NCBI RefSeq assembly: GCF_018531465.1
Contig: NZ_JAHDTF010000025.1
Span: 1-64,000 of the forward strand
Origin: Sphaerisporangium fuscum
Lineage (GTDB): Bacteria > Actinomycetota > Actinomycetes > Streptosporangiales > Streptosporangiaceae
Direction of reading: 5' to 3'
Length of the DNA stretch: 64,000 nucleotides
Positions within the stretch are counted from its first letter, which is position 1. Each line of letters begins with the position of its first letter. Shown piece by piece: positions 1 to 8,385 of the stretch. The notes beneath the pieces were generated by a model, which did no database searches, was not told the origin of the DNA, and worked only from the letters and a program-made list of their open reading frames with translations. The position numbers were made by a program, and so were the translations under genes.

Positions 1-108
1 GACGATAGACCTTCAGAATCCCCGAAGTCTCATCAACGTTCGCAGAAGCCGGAGCGCCAGCAGATACGCCCAGGTCCTGGGGCTAGAGAGACCAAGAAGC
101 TCAGTTGA

Positions 109-696
109 ACTCAAGGGTTATTAGTTAGAGGGCTCAACCTGCCACGGCTGAATCGGGCCGAAGGCCGGCCACTCACCCAGCATCGGCGGCTCGAACTCCT
201 GCACCGGACTCTGGACGACACGGCAGGCCCCGTCCGGTCACGAGCCGCGGCCTGCCTCATGCTGCTCTATGCCCAGCCCGCCAGCCGCATCGTCCGACTC
301 ACCCTTGATGACATCGTCCACGACTCCGACGGCCAGGTCCTCATTCGTCTGGGCGATCCACCGACACCGGTCCCCGGCCCCTTTGCCGAGCTTCTACTCC
401 GAGCCAAAGCCGAGCGCACCAACATGAACACAGCTGCCAACGTCGATGCCCGCTGGCTCTTCCCCGGACGCCGAGCCGGCCAGCCCCTCCATCACCGCAG
501 CCTTGCCGACCTGGTCCGCGACCTCGGCATCTCTGGCCAAGCCGCCCGCACCGCCGCCCTCCGGCAATTGGCCCTTCAAGCCCCTGCTCCCGTCATCGCG
601 CGGGCCCTGGGCTTCCACGACAAGACCACCACTCGGCTCGCATCCGAAGCGGGCGGGATCTGGAGCCGCTACGCCCCAAACGATCACGCTCAGTGA
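109..696 (+). pseudogene. C-terminal fragment of a tyrosine-recombinase-like integrase
   Basis: The frame is open from just after a stop near 106 and reads through 259, where the first ATG lies, to a stop at 694. Residues before that ATG (for example RRLELLHRTLDD) look like the same protein, so the ATG is internal and the gene has lost its N-terminus. The tail (SRIVRLTLDD, RLGDPPTPVP, WLFPGRRAGQPLH, TAALRQLALQAPAPVIARALGFHDKTTTRLASEAG) resembles the C-terminal domain of XerD-like proteins common in streptomycete mobile DNA; the ALGFHDKTTTR stretch corresponds to the catalytic-helix area. It sits beside other remnants. I infer a dead mobile-element gene; the exact family is from memory of similar actinobacterial proteins. 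Confidence 0.55.
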
Positions 697-832
697 ATAG
701 AAGCCAGAGACAGAAACACGAACTCAGATCACTCGATCAACGACTTTTACCAGTCTCGAAGGCCGCTACGTCGCCCGCTGACCCCGCCCAGGGTCCTGCT
801 GTGACCGGGAACCTTCACCGGGTTGGTCGCGC

Positions 833-1393
833 CTAGCGGCTGCGGTTGGCGGGGACTTCGAAGATGAGTCCGAGGCCTTCCTCTTCGTCCCAATCTTCGC
901 CGACCTGGACGAAGCCGAAGCCGGCGATCGTGGCCAGGGACGCCACATTATCGGGACTGATCGTCGCCCGTACGGTTTTGACCTCCGGTTCGGCCGCGGC
1001 CCGACGCAACAACTCGATCAGGATGGCTCGGCCATAGCCCTGGCGGCGGAAGTCAGGAGCGACGGCGTAGCCGATCTCCACCATGCCCGCCTCATCGGGC
1101 GGTCCGTGAAACCCGGCATGACCGATGACGACACCTTCAGGCCCGGTCACCGCCTGCCGCGCCATCCACCGCGCGTGACGGGGATCGGCGGCCATCTGGT
1201 CGATGCGAACCTGCCACAGCCACCGCGCTTTATCTGTCACGAAGTACTCAGTCAGCGCGACCCCAGCCGTGTCGCTGGCTGCGGGCAGATCCCCATCGAT
1301 CAGAGCGGACATCGCAGCGCTCGACAACTCGACAAAGCGCACATGCTTCGAACTGGTGGGGAACGACGTCTGGCGATCGGCTTCATCTGTCAC
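833..1393 (-). CDS. GNAT family N-acetyltransferase
   Basis: This 186-residue protein has the GNAT fold: the acetyl-CoA pyrophosphate loop RRQGYG at residues 116-121 follows the beta strand MVEIGYAVAPDF, and DNVASLATIAGFGFVQVGE forms the C-terminal beta-alpha-beta segment. Such enzymes move acetyl from acetyl-CoA to a small-molecule or protein amine in the cytoplasm; the substrate cannot be told. The GTG start (1391-1393) overlaps the stop of a transposase relic in a GTGA arrangement, so the gene's original upstream region may have been replaced. A later start at internal Met28 would remove the first strand and is less likely. Confidence 0.85.
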   Translation of the reverse strand: MTDEADRQTSFPTSSKHVRFVELSSAAMSALIDGDLPAASDTAGVALTEYFVTDKARWLWQVRIDQMAADPRHARWMARQAVTGPEGVVIGHAGFHGPPDEAGMVEIGYAVAPDFRRQGYGRAILIELLRRAAAEPEVKTVRATISPDNVASLATIAGFGFVQVGEDWDEEEGLGLIFEVPANRSR

Positions 1394-1539
1394 GTGCGGA
1401 TGATCGCAAAAAGTCCGACAGACGCCCAGCGAATTTCGGAGAGTTCCTGCCAGAACTGCTCCGGCGCCGCCGGGGACGGCTCTTCGGGGAGGCGTCCGTA
1501 GCGGGCGACCTGCTCACCGGAGAGGAATTCGAAAGGCAT
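1390..1539 (-). pseudogene. N-terminal relic of a Tn3-family transposase (DUF4158)
   Basis: From the internal Met at 1539 the peptide reads MPFEFLSGEQVARYGRLPEE. This closely matches the usual beginning of actinobacterial Tn3-type transposases (MPVEFLsdEQvarYGrf), where DUF4158 is the first domain. Only about 35 recognisable residues remain before the frame drifts into unrelated sequence and stops at 1390, against roughly 1000 residues in a complete transposase. No terminal inverted repeat was found. It indicates a past Tn3-family insertion followed by deletion. Confidence 0.55.
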
Positions 1540-1640
1540 GGCCGCGGACCGTAGGGCCTGCGAAGGAACAGCGACCGTCATCGAACCTATCTACCGCTGC
1601 TTTCTGCACTCAGACTCCTCGAAGGCCAGTACGGCCCGCC

Positions 1641-1830
1641 GAGCTCGCGGGAGAGCTACCGGAGGCACTGGCCCAGCTGCGTGCCGGCCCTGGTCTGGTA
1701 CCCCGTGCCATCGAGGAGGTGCTGCGGTTCCTCCCCCCGATCGGTGGCACCGACCGGTTCAAATCGACGTGCTCGATCTGGCACTGGTCGGCTCGTAGCC
1801 GGGGGACGTTCAGCGTGCCGGGGAACCTAT
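1641..1830 (+). pseudogene. Cytochrome P450 fragment around the K-helix
   Basis: In the frame starting at 1641 the translation contains LPEALAQLRAGPGLVPRAIEEVLRFLPPIGG and then TDRF. This is the J/K-helix block of bacterial P450s, with the ExxR motif in EEVLR. After about 1769 the match continues only in another frame (DLALVGS, stop, PGDVQRAGEP, compare the usual 'G..vPAGd.V'), so a frameshift and a stop have occurred. The I-helix, heme-binding Cys loop and N-terminus are absent. It is a decayed splinter of about 60 codons with no possible activity. Confidence 0.55.
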
Positions 1831-2441
1831 GCAGGCTCGGGTCGTTCCGGGTTCGGGACGAAGGCGGGTAGCGCGGCGAGGCTCTGGCGCACGGCCTCGC
1901 CCCCGTACTCGAACATCTGCCGCTCGTAGTCGCCGACCGCGCCGAGGAGGTCTTGGCGGCCCTCGGCGGCCTCGATCAGGCGGCGGCGCAGCAGGTCGGC
2001 ATCGCGCAGGGCGGTGTTCGCGCCGTTGCCGCCGGTCGGGGATGTGGCGTGGATGGCGTCTCCGAGCAGCGTGACCGGACCGGGCGCCCAGCGCTCGCGG
2101 GGCTCGACCACCCGGATGGACAGCAGGGTGCTGTTGTCCGGGTCGGCCTGTTCGACGAGCGCCCGCAGGTCCGGATGCCAGCCCTCCATCCTGGACAGCA
2201 CGGCCTCCTTCGCGGTCGGGCCGCCGAGCGAGCCGTTCGGTGGCAGGAGCATTGCCCAGCGCACGTAGTCGCGGACATCGGGGAGGGTCACCTCGGGTGC
2301 CAGCTCCTCGGCCGCCTGCTTCGGCGGGGTACGGAAACGCATAGCTCCGAGCATCAGGCTCACCCCCTCCCCGGCGATCTTCGAGCCGAAGGCCGGCGCC
2401 AGGCCGGCGAAGCGCTCGTTCAGCGGCGTACGGCCGATGGT
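1827..2441 (-). pseudogene. C-terminal half of a FAD-dependent aromatic monooxygenase
   Basis: The frame is open from just after a TGA near 2442 to 1827 and encodes about 204 residues. It carries the second FAD-binding motif of class A flavoprotein hydroxylases (GDAIHATSPTGGNGANTALRDADLL), followed by the family's C-terminal helix. The N-terminal Rossmann GxGxxG half and the middle DG motif are missing; upstream in-frame sequence ends at a stop. A complete enzyme would be about 380-420 residues. I read it as an N-terminally deleted gene, consistent with the neighbouring P450 and transposase debris. Confidence 0.7.
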
Positions 2442-2733
2442 TCACCCTCGGACTGATAATGGACAACCTCCCGCAGCCCCAGCCGACACCGGCATCCGAC
2501 ACCGCCGGATGAACGCCGTAGCCGGAGGCGCGTCTGTACTGGTGTGACTCGCGGTCGTGCACGAGTGACGTGCCTGCCTCGGTTGCGGCGGGTTCCTGGT
2601 GATACCTTCAGTGACGCCGTGCACCACTGCGAACCGAGGAGGTGAGACCGATCAACACTGTGACAGCTCGGGCCTCCCTCCCCCGCATGGCATAGGGAGT
2701 GCCCGCAAGGTACCCCGAAAGGCTTGAAACGCT

Positions 2734-3465
2734 ATGCGCTTCGTCTCTGAGACGTCCTCCGACGGCGTCTGCGAACAACTTTTCTTCCTCGATGAGATTC
2801 CCGGCGTTCTGTGGACGCCGGAAGGTGCTGCCGGTACTCGTCCTCTCATCGTGATGGGACATGGCGGCGGTCAGCACAAGAAGGCCCCCGACATCCTGGG
2901 CCTTGCGCGCCGTTTCGTCACCGAGTGCGACTTTGCCGTGGTGGCGGTCGACGTGCCGGGCCATGGCGACCGACCTGTGGTCGAGGAGTACAACCGCATC
3001 GCGACCGAGAACCAGGCACGCGTGGAGGCCGGGCAAGAGCCGGCACCGCTCATCGCCGGATTCCAGGCGCTCGTGGCCCGCCAGACCGTTCCGGAATGGC
3101 AGGCGGTACTGAACGCGGTCCAGCAGCTCGAGCACGTCGGCGCCGGTCCGGTGGGCTACTGGGGAGTGTCGCTGGGATGCGGTCTCGGCGTTCCCTTCGT
3201 CGCCGCCGAACCCAGGGTCCGCGCCGCCGTGTTGGGCCTTGGCGGGGCCTTGGCGTCGGGCGCATACGCCGCGCTGATCACCGTCCCGGTGGAGTTCCTG
3301 GTGCAGTGGGACGATGAGCGCGTGCCGCGCGACCAGAGCCTGGCGCTGTTCGACGCCTTCGCCTCGGCCGACAAGACGCTCCACGCGAACCCTGGCAAAC
3401 ATGGTGACCTGCCCGTGTTCGAGCTGGACAGCACGCTCAGGTTCTTCCGCCGGCACCTCGCCTGA
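2734..3465 (+). CDS. Alpha/beta hydrolase (dienelactone-hydrolase-like)
   Basis: This 243-residue cytoplasmic protein has a complete alpha/beta-hydrolase triad. The nucleophile elbow is GVSLG (Ser146), the acid is Asp193 or Asp194 in QWDDERVP, and the base is His223 in GKHGD. The oxyanion segment GHGGGQHKK lies at residues 42-50. The N-terminal VLWTPEG strand and overall length fit the DLH-like or acyl-esterase group. The start follows a GAAAGG Shine-Dalgarno at 2718-2723. It stands alone between a broken monooxygenase and a convergent cupin gene. Substrate is unknown; an ester or lactone is most likely. Confidence 0.85.
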   Translation: MRFVSETSSDGVCEQLFFLDEIPGVLWTPEGAAGTRPLIVMGHGGGQHKKAPDILGLARRFVTECDFAVVAVDVPGHGDRPVVEEYNRIATENQARVEAGQEPAPLIAGFQALVARQTVPEWQAVLNAVQQLEHVGAGPVGYWGVSLGCGLGVPFVAAEPRVRAAVLGLGGALASGAYAALITVPVEFLVQWDDERVPRDQSLALFDAFASADKTLHANPGKHGDLPVFELDSTLRFFRRHLA

Positions 3466-3528
3466 CAGCGCCGTCTGCGGTCACCGACACGTCGATCGGC
3501 ATCTCCTCCCTGGCGGGAAGCGACGCCC

Positions 3529-4122
3529 CTACCTGGGCCGCAGCGGTGCGCCTTGGTGGTGGGCTCCGTAGACGACGCCGACCAGGACGGCCGGTTCGTC
3601 GCGGTCGTTGCGCCAGCTGTGCATGACGCCGTTGACGATGAGCCAGTCGCCGGGGGTGAGCCGGACCTCGGCGTCCTCCAGGACGAACACCGACTCGCCG
3701 CTCAGTTGCATCAGGCAGTCGACGGAGGCGGTGGCGTGCATCGTCGAGGAGCCGGGGACGGTGCCGTAGATGCCGGGCGGGTTGGGGTCGTGGACGACGG
3801 GGTGGGTCGCAGCGGTGTGCTCGCGGGCGATTTCGGCCATGCGTACTCGGTCGGTGGTGTCGAACAGGTCGTCGGGGTTGAAGGCGGGGGGCAAGGTGAA
3901 CACGGTGACATGGAAGCCACCGGGCAGGGGCAGCAGCGGCCCGGTGAACGGCGGGCGTTCCCCGTTGTCAGGAAAGGTCATGGGGCCGTCCGCGCCCCAG
4001 ATGGACCACTTCTGCCCGAGGTCCGGGCTGGTGGGCTCGACGTGCTCGTCGCTGACGACGATCGCCTTGCCGGTGTGATCGTGTCCGGTGACCACGCGGC
4101 GGATCTGCTGGTGCACGGTCAT
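3529..4122 (-). CDS. Cupin-domain protein
   Basis: The 197-residue product has one clear small-barrel cupin in its C-terminal half. Residues 127-190 include MHATASVDCLMQLSGESVFVLEDAEVRLTPGDWLIVNGVMHSW, where the GDW turn and the His of GVMHSW are classic. The N-terminal half (GHDHTGKAIVVSDEHVEPTSPDLG) resembles cupin proteins encoded next to TetR regulators in actinomycetes, which may act on small aromatic or hydroxy acids. Its ATG overlaps the stop of the upstream TetR gene (ATGA), so the two are translationally coupled and probably autoregulated together. The reaction is not predictable. Confidence 0.8.
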   Translation of the reverse strand: MTVHQQIRRVVTGHDHTGKAIVVSDEHVEPTSPDLGQKWSIWGADGPMTFPDNGERPPFTGPLLPLPGGFHVTVFTLPPAFNPDDLFDTTDRVRMAEIAREHTAATHPVVHDPNPPGIYGTVPGSSTMHATASVDCLMQLSGESVFVLEDAEVRLTPGDWLIVNGVMHSWRNDRDEPAVLVGVVYGAHHQGAPLRPR

Positions 4123-4736
4123 TCCTCCTCGTCAATTGGGTTCGGGGGGGTCGCGCCGGTGGTGACGATGGCCAGCGCGCGGGCCATGAGCTCGGCGGGA
4201 TCCGGTTCACCGTCCTGGTCCGCCCAGCGGACGAGAGCGGTGGTCACGGCGGCCAGGCAGGCGCCCGCGGCCACGTTCAGCCGGAACTCTTCCTCGGGGT
4301 CGGCCGGGTCGTCGCGCAGCGCTTGGACGAGCGCCTGCTGGGTGAGGAACTGGTTGTCCAGGTACCGGGCACGCAGCGCGGGTGTCGCCATGCCGAGTCG
4401 CAGCCGCGTCAGCAGCATGCGCCGGTCCTGCTCGGAGGTCTCGGCCATGCTCTCGACCAACGTGGCGGCGATGCGTCGCATGGGCCCTTCACTGGCCGGC
4501 CGCGCCCTGACCCGTTCGGTCAGGACCGGGTCGAACTCGTCGGTGAGGACGAGGTCCTCCTTGGTGGGGAAGTAGCGGAAGACGGTCATGGACGACACCT
4601 CTGCCGCCTGTGCCACGTCCGCGACGGTGGTGGCGTCGTAGCCGCGCTCGACGAACAGCGCCAGCGCGTGCTCCTGGATCGAGCGCCGCACGCCCGCCTT
4701 GCGCCGTTCACGGAGCCCGGGTTCTCGTTCGCTCAC
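4119..4736 (-). CDS. TetR-family transcriptional regulator
   Basis: The 205-residue protein starts with the TetR helix-turn-helix: residues 8-55 include RRKAGVRRSIQEHALALFVERGYDATTVADVAQAAEVSSMTVFRYFPTKEDLV. The remainder is a helical ligand-binding domain with a MRRIAATLVESMAETSEQDRRML segment typical of the TetR_C_17-like group. It is the first gene of a two-gene unit with the cupin protein. A near-perfect 15-bp inverted repeat directly upstream of its start (4738-4771) is the likely operator, which suggests autorepression. The ligand is unknown. Confidence 0.9.
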   Translation of the reverse strand: MSEREPGLRERRKAGVRRSIQEHALALFVERGYDATTVADVAQAAEVSSMTVFRYFPTKEDLVLTDEFDPVLTERVRARPASEGPMRRIAATLVESMAETSEQDRRMLLTRLRLGMATPALRARYLDNQFLTQQALVQALRDDPADPEEEFRLNVAAGACLAAVTTALVRWADQDGEPDPAELMARALAIVTTGATPPNPIDEEE

Positions 4737-4737
4737 G

Positions 4738-4771
4738 ATGTTAGAGGCTAACAGAAGTTAGTCTCTAACAT
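4738..4771. promoter_or_regulatory. Palindromic operator of the TetR/cupin unit
   Basis: Arms ATGTTAGAGGCTAAC (4738-4752) and GTTAGTCTCTAACAT (4757-4771) are inverted repeats with one mismatch and a 4-base spacer. The site abuts the TetR start codon, so bound regulator would block transcription or initiation. It is inferred to be the autoregulatory site. Confidence 0.7.
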
Positions 4772-4935
4772 CATGAATCGGCACTCCTTGTAGAGGTCGA
4801 TCGCGACCGTGGACTCGGTTGGCGTGGAAGATGGTGCGGCGCCGGCGAGCTGCACGACCACGTCAAGCCTTTTCTGGAGAATCCCGCCCACATCGGGGAC
4901 GAGGAGCAGGAGTCGACCTCAGCGGTCGGCCCTCT

Positions 4936-5508
4936 TCAGCTCAGCAGGAGATCGACGGCCACCCCCAGTCGTTCGCGGTATACCTCCCGTGATGCGACCT
5001 GATGCTTGAGGCCGATCGATGCGCTGATCATCGTCTGGGCGACAGGGGGAGCCGCCTCTCGTCCCGACTTGATGGCGATCGCGTCTGTGATCAGTTCCTC
5101 GAAACGTCGCCGCGGGGTCTCGATGATCTCGCCGAGGAGGTCGGGATTGTCCTCGATGACCACCGCGACATCGCTCGTCAGTGGGCCGATGTAGCGGCCC
5201 GCCCACTGATCGAACGCTTCGACGAGACGCTCCCGAAGGGGGCGGCAGGTGTCGGCCAGGATGTGTTCGACTGCTGTGATGTCGCGATTCAGGGCCTGGG
5301 TAACCGCGGCACGGAACAGAGTCTCCTTCGAGGAGAAGAGGAAGTAGAGCCCGGGCCGGGAGATGCGCGCCGCCCGCGCCACCTCCTCCATCGAGGTTTT
5401 CCTGTAACCGAATCGCGCGAACGTGACCATGGCGGAGTCCAGAACCATGGTCCGACGGTCGGTATCGGTGGCTGTCGAGGGCGGGTGACCAACCTCGGGG
5501 CTGCTCAT
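4936..5508 (-). CDS. TetR-family transcriptional regulator
   Basis: The 190-residue regulator has its HTH at residues 20-65 (MVLDSAMVTFARFGYRKTSMEEVARAARISRPGLYFLFSSKETLF), followed by an all-helical effector domain with VIEDNPDLLGEIIETPRRRFEELI. It is divergent from the short-chain dehydrogenase gene at 5572, and the 63-bp gap holds a palindrome, so it very probably controls that gene. Nothing in the C-terminal domain identifies the ligand. Confidence 0.9.
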   Translation of the reverse strand: MSSPEVGHPPSTATDTDRRTMVLDSAMVTFARFGYRKTSMEEVARAARISRPGLYFLFSSKETLFRAAVTQALNRDITAVEHILADTCRPLRERLVEAFDQWAGRYIGPLTSDVAVVIEDNPDLLGEIIETPRRRFEELITDAIAIKSGREAAPPVAQTMISASIGLKHQVASREVYRERLGVAVDLLLS

Positions 5509-5534
5509 GAAACGAGCATACGAGCGAGCGGCGC

Positions 5535-5564
5535 ACTATACAAATCAAGTCTAGTATGTATAGT
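5535..5564. promoter_or_regulatory. Inverted repeat between TetR and SDR genes
   Basis: ACTATACA (5535-5542) and TGTATAGT (5557-5564) are perfect 8-bp inverted arms separated by 14 bp, centred in the divergent gap just before the SDR ATG at 5572. The size and placement fit a TetR dimer site. Confidence 0.65.
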
Positions 5565-5571
5565 CGCCGCC

Positions 5572-6543
5572 ATGGTCACTCGCAGACTCATCTCCACGCC
5601 CTTCACCTCCTCCAGCACTGCCGACGAGGTGCTGCGGGGCGTCGACCTCACCGGCGTCCGCGCGATCGTGACCGGAGCCTCCTCCGGAATCGGCACCGAG
5701 ACCGCTCGGGCGTTGACCTGTGCCGGAGCGGAAGTGACGCTCGCTGTCCGGAACACGACCGCGGGTGACGCAGTGGCGGAGACGATCGCGAAGTCGGCCG
5801 GAGGGATCCGGCCTCGAGTCGTCCGGCTCGACCTCGCCGACCTGGCCACCGTCACGCGATTCGTCGACGCGTGGAACGGCCCGCTTCACCTGCTGATCAA
5901 CAACGCGGGCGTGGTCACCGGCGGCCTCGAACGCACGCGTGAGGGCTGGGAGCTGCAATTCGCGACGAACCACCTCGGCCACTTTGCCCTGGCCACCGGC
6001 CTTCACGACGCCCTGGCCCTGGGAGCGATCGACCGCGACGGAGCACGGATAGTCTCGGTCAGTTCGACAGCGCACATGCGTTCCGGCATCGACTTCGACG
6101 ACCTCCACTTCGAGCGTCGCAGCTACGACCCGCAGATCGCCTACGCCCAATCGAAGACGGCCAACTCTCTCTTCGCCGTCGAGGCGACCCGCCTCTGGGC
6201 CTCCGACGGCATCATCGCCAACGCGGTGAACCCCGGTGGTGTCGCGACGGGACTGCAGCGGAACTTCACAGCGCGGCAGAAGGCGTCGCTCGATGCGGCC
6301 GAAGCCGCCGGAATCTTCACCTACAAAACGGTCGAGCAGGGAGCCGCCACCGGCATCGTCGCGGCCGTCGCCCCGGAGTTCGCTCACTCCGGAGGCCACT
6401 ACCTCGACGATTCACAAGAGGCTTACACCGTGCCGGACGACGCCGACCTCGCGCAGCACCCGCACGGCGTCAAGGAATGGGCCCTCGATCCCACTTCCGC
6501 CAAGCGCCTCTGGACGGCCTCGACCAACCTGCTCCGCCTCTGA
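5572..6543 (+). CDS. Short-chain dehydrogenase/reductase (retinol-dehydrogenase-like)
   Basis: Starting at the ATG after the operator gives 323 residues. The cofactor motif TGASSGIG is at residues 34-41, LINNAG at 108-113, the catalytic Ser lies in VSVSSTAH (161-168) and the active-site motif is YAQSK (191-195). The acidic and basic residues after the second strand (AVRNTTAG) favour NADP(H). Length and the NPGGVATGL segment resemble the WW-domain oxidoreductase/retinol dehydrogenase-like SDRs. The reading frame extends upstream to 5002 but that part runs antisense through the TetR gene, so it is excluded. Probable target of the divergent TetR; substrate unknown. Confidence 0.88.
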   Translation: MVTRRLISTPFTSSSTADEVLRGVDLTGVRAIVTGASSGIGTETARALTCAGAEVTLAVRNTTAGDAVAETIAKSAGGIRPRVVRLDLADLATVTRFVDAWNGPLHLLINNAGVVTGGLERTREGWELQFATNHLGHFALATGLHDALALGAIDRDGARIVSVSSTAHMRSGIDFDDLHFERRSYDPQIAYAQSKTANSLFAVEATRLWASDGIIANAVNPGGVATGLQRNFTARQKASLDAAEAAGIFTYKTVEQGAATGIVAAVAPEFAHSGGHYLDDSQEAYTVPDDADLAQHPHGVKEWALDPTSAKRLWTASTNLLRL

Positions 6544-6778
6544 CCTCCCCCGCCTCCCACTGCGCGACGGCGGCCACGACGAGGCAGGGATGTGAAGCCG
6601 CGGGGCGGGGCTAGTTGGTTCCGGCGGTGAGTTCGCCGAAAAGCCTCATCCGCCGACGCACACCGGCTGACCGAGCGATGAGCGGCGCACACTGCACACT
6701 CAGCTGGCGGTCGCGCGCCCGTCCACCGACCGCGGCCGTCCAGTCGTAGACCTTGCAGGGGACGGCCGGAATTCGGCG

Positions 6779-8014
6779 CTACCGCAGTTGGTCGCGGCGG
6801 CGGGTCAGGTAGGCGGTCTCGGCGGTGTTGCCCGCCAGGTCGATGGCCTTGTCGTAGGCCGCGCGCGATTCCCGGCCGCGACCCAGCCGGCGCAGCAGGT
6901 CGGCGCGGGTGGCGTGGTAGGCGTGATAGCCGGCCAACCTGTCCTCGAGACGGTCGACGGCCGCCAGTGCCACCTCCGGGCCGTCGAGCTCGGCGAGCGC
7001 GATGGCCCGGTTGAGGGCGATGATCGGCGAGGGGTCGAGGCGGACCAGCTGGTCGTAGAGGGCGAGGACCTGTGACCAGTCGGTGTCGCGGATGTCGCGG
7101 GCGGAGGTGTGCACCGCGTTGACCGCGGCGAGGATCTGATAGCGCCCCGGAGCCACCCCGACCGCGGCAGCGGCCAGGCGTTCGCGTACCAGCCGATGGC
7201 CTTCGGCGATCAGTTCCGCGTCCCAGGCGCCGCGGTCCTGCTCGGCCAGGGGGACCAGTTCGCCGCCGGCCGAGATACGGGCGGGGCGGCGGGCCTCGAT
7301 GAGCAGCATCAGCGCCAGCAGGCCGGCCACTTCTCCGTCCTGCGGCAGGAGCGCGCGGATCAGGCGGGTGAGCCGGATCGCCTCGGTGGTCAGGTCGTGT
7401 CGTACGGGATCGGTGTCGGGGCCGCTGGCCAGGTAGCCCTCGTTGAAGATGAGGAACAGGACGGCCAGGACGCCGGAGACGCGTGCCGGGAGGGCCTCGG
7501 CGGACGGCATCCGATAGGGAATGCCGGCCGCCTTGATCTTTGCCTTCGCGCGGGTGATGCGCTGCTCCATGGTGGTCCTCTGCACCAGGAAGGCACGGGC
7601 GATCTCGGGCACGGTCAGACCGCCGACCATGCGCAGAGTCAACGCCACGCGCGCTTCCACCGCCAGCGCCGGGTGACAGCAGGTGAAGATCAGCCGGAGT
7701 CGGTCGTCGTCGACGGCGCCCAGCGGCTCCGATGGGGTGTTGTCGTGCAGCATCTGAGCCTCCTTGTGCTTGTCGTCGCGCTTGTTCTCGCGCCGGATCC
7801 GGTCGATGGCCTTGCGGTTGGCGGTGGTGGTCAGCCACGCGCCCGGATTGGGCGGTACGCCGTCGGCCGGCCACCGCTCGACGGCGGTCGCGAACGCCTC
7901 GGCCGCTGCCTCCTCGGCGATGTCGAGGTCACCGAAGCGCCTGGTCAGGGAGGCGACCACCCGGGCCCACTCCTCATGGTGGGCCCGGGTGATCGCCTTG
8001 TCGATGTCGCTCAC
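6779..8014 (-). CDS. ECF42-type RNA polymerase sigma factor with C-terminal extension
   Basis: Taking the GTG at 8014, which overlaps the previous stop as GTGA, gives 411 residues. Region sigma2 spans about 5-75 (RRFGDLDIAEEAAAEAFATAVERWP, then GAWLTTTANRKAIDRIRREN) and sigma4 about 105-165 (GGLTVPEIARAFLVQRTTMEQRITRAKAKI). A helical TPR-like extension of over 200 residues follows (QILAAVNAVH, DWSQVLALYDQLVRLDPSPIIALNRAIALAEL). No anti-sigma gene is present. Established ECF42 members have exactly this architecture and are co-transcribed with DGPF proteins, as here. The sequence in front of 8014 in this frame belongs to the DGPF gene and is not part of the protein. Confidence 0.92.
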   Translation of the reverse strand: MSDIDKAITRAHHEEWARVVASLTRRFGDLDIAEEAAAEAFATAVERWPADGVPPNPGAWLTTTANRKAIDRIRRENKRDDKHKEAQMLHDNTPSEPLGAVDDDRLRLIFTCCHPALAVEARVALTLRMVGGLTVPEIARAFLVQRTTMEQRITRAKAKIKAAGIPYRMPSAEALPARVSGVLAVLFLIFNEGYLASGPDTDPVRHDLTTEAIRLTRLIRALLPQDGEVAGLLALMLLIEARRPARISAGGELVPLAEQDRGAWDAELIAEGHRLVRERLAAAAVGVAPGRYQILAAVNAVHTSARDIRDTDWSQVLALYDQLVRLDPSPIIALNRAIALAELDGPEVALAAVDRLEDRLAGYHAYHATRADLLRRLGRGRESRAAYDKAIDLAGNTAETAYLTRRRDQLR

Positions 8015-8334
8015 AGGAACGGCCGCACCTCGATCTTCCGATCGCAGACCTTCGACGCCTCGGCGGCGAGCTTGAGCGCCACATCCAGATCGGGGGCCTC
8101 CCACACCCAGACGCCGGCCAGGTACTCCTTCGACTCCACGAAAGGCCCGTCGCTGAACACCACCTGCTCGCCCCGGTTGTCGATGACCGTGGCCGCGTCG
8201 GTGTCCGCGAGTCCGCCCGAGAAAACCCAGTAGCCCTCGGCGATCAGTCGTTCGTTGAACGCGCTGATGGCAGGCCGCCTGTCCGTGCTGCCGGGATTGC
8301 TCTTGTCATCGATCACGGAAACCAGGTATCGCAT
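8011..8334 (-). CDS. DGPF/YCII-related protein
   Basis: This 107-residue protein has the YCII-like ferredoxin-type fold and the signature SDGPFVESKEYLAGVWVWE, which gives the DGPF family its name. The N-terminus MRYLVSVIDD and the ALKLAAEASKVCDRKIEVRPF ending are typical. DGPF proteins are the constant genomic partners of ECF42 sigma factors; the stop here overlaps the sigma start, so translation is coupled. The biochemical role of the family is not established, though a link with dehydrochlorinase-like or sensing functions has been suggested. Confidence 0.93.
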   Translation of the reverse strand: MRYLVSVIDDKSNPGSTDRRPAISAFNERLIAEGYWVFSGGLADTDAATVIDNRGEQVVFSDGPFVESKEYLAGVWVWEAPDLDVALKLAAEASKVCDRKIEVRPFL

Positions 8335-8385
8335 TTGACGATCATCTCCTGTGGTGTCAAGACAGCGGGGTCGGTGGCAGGGACC

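Noticed and set aside
5002..5571. N-terminal extension of the SDR reading frame
   Set aside because: It is antisense to the TetR gene and covers the operator; the SDR fold starts after 5572.
6423..7874. Long minus-strand frame overlapping the ECF42 gene
   Set aside because: Arg/Gly-rich shadow translation; the other frame has both sigma regions.
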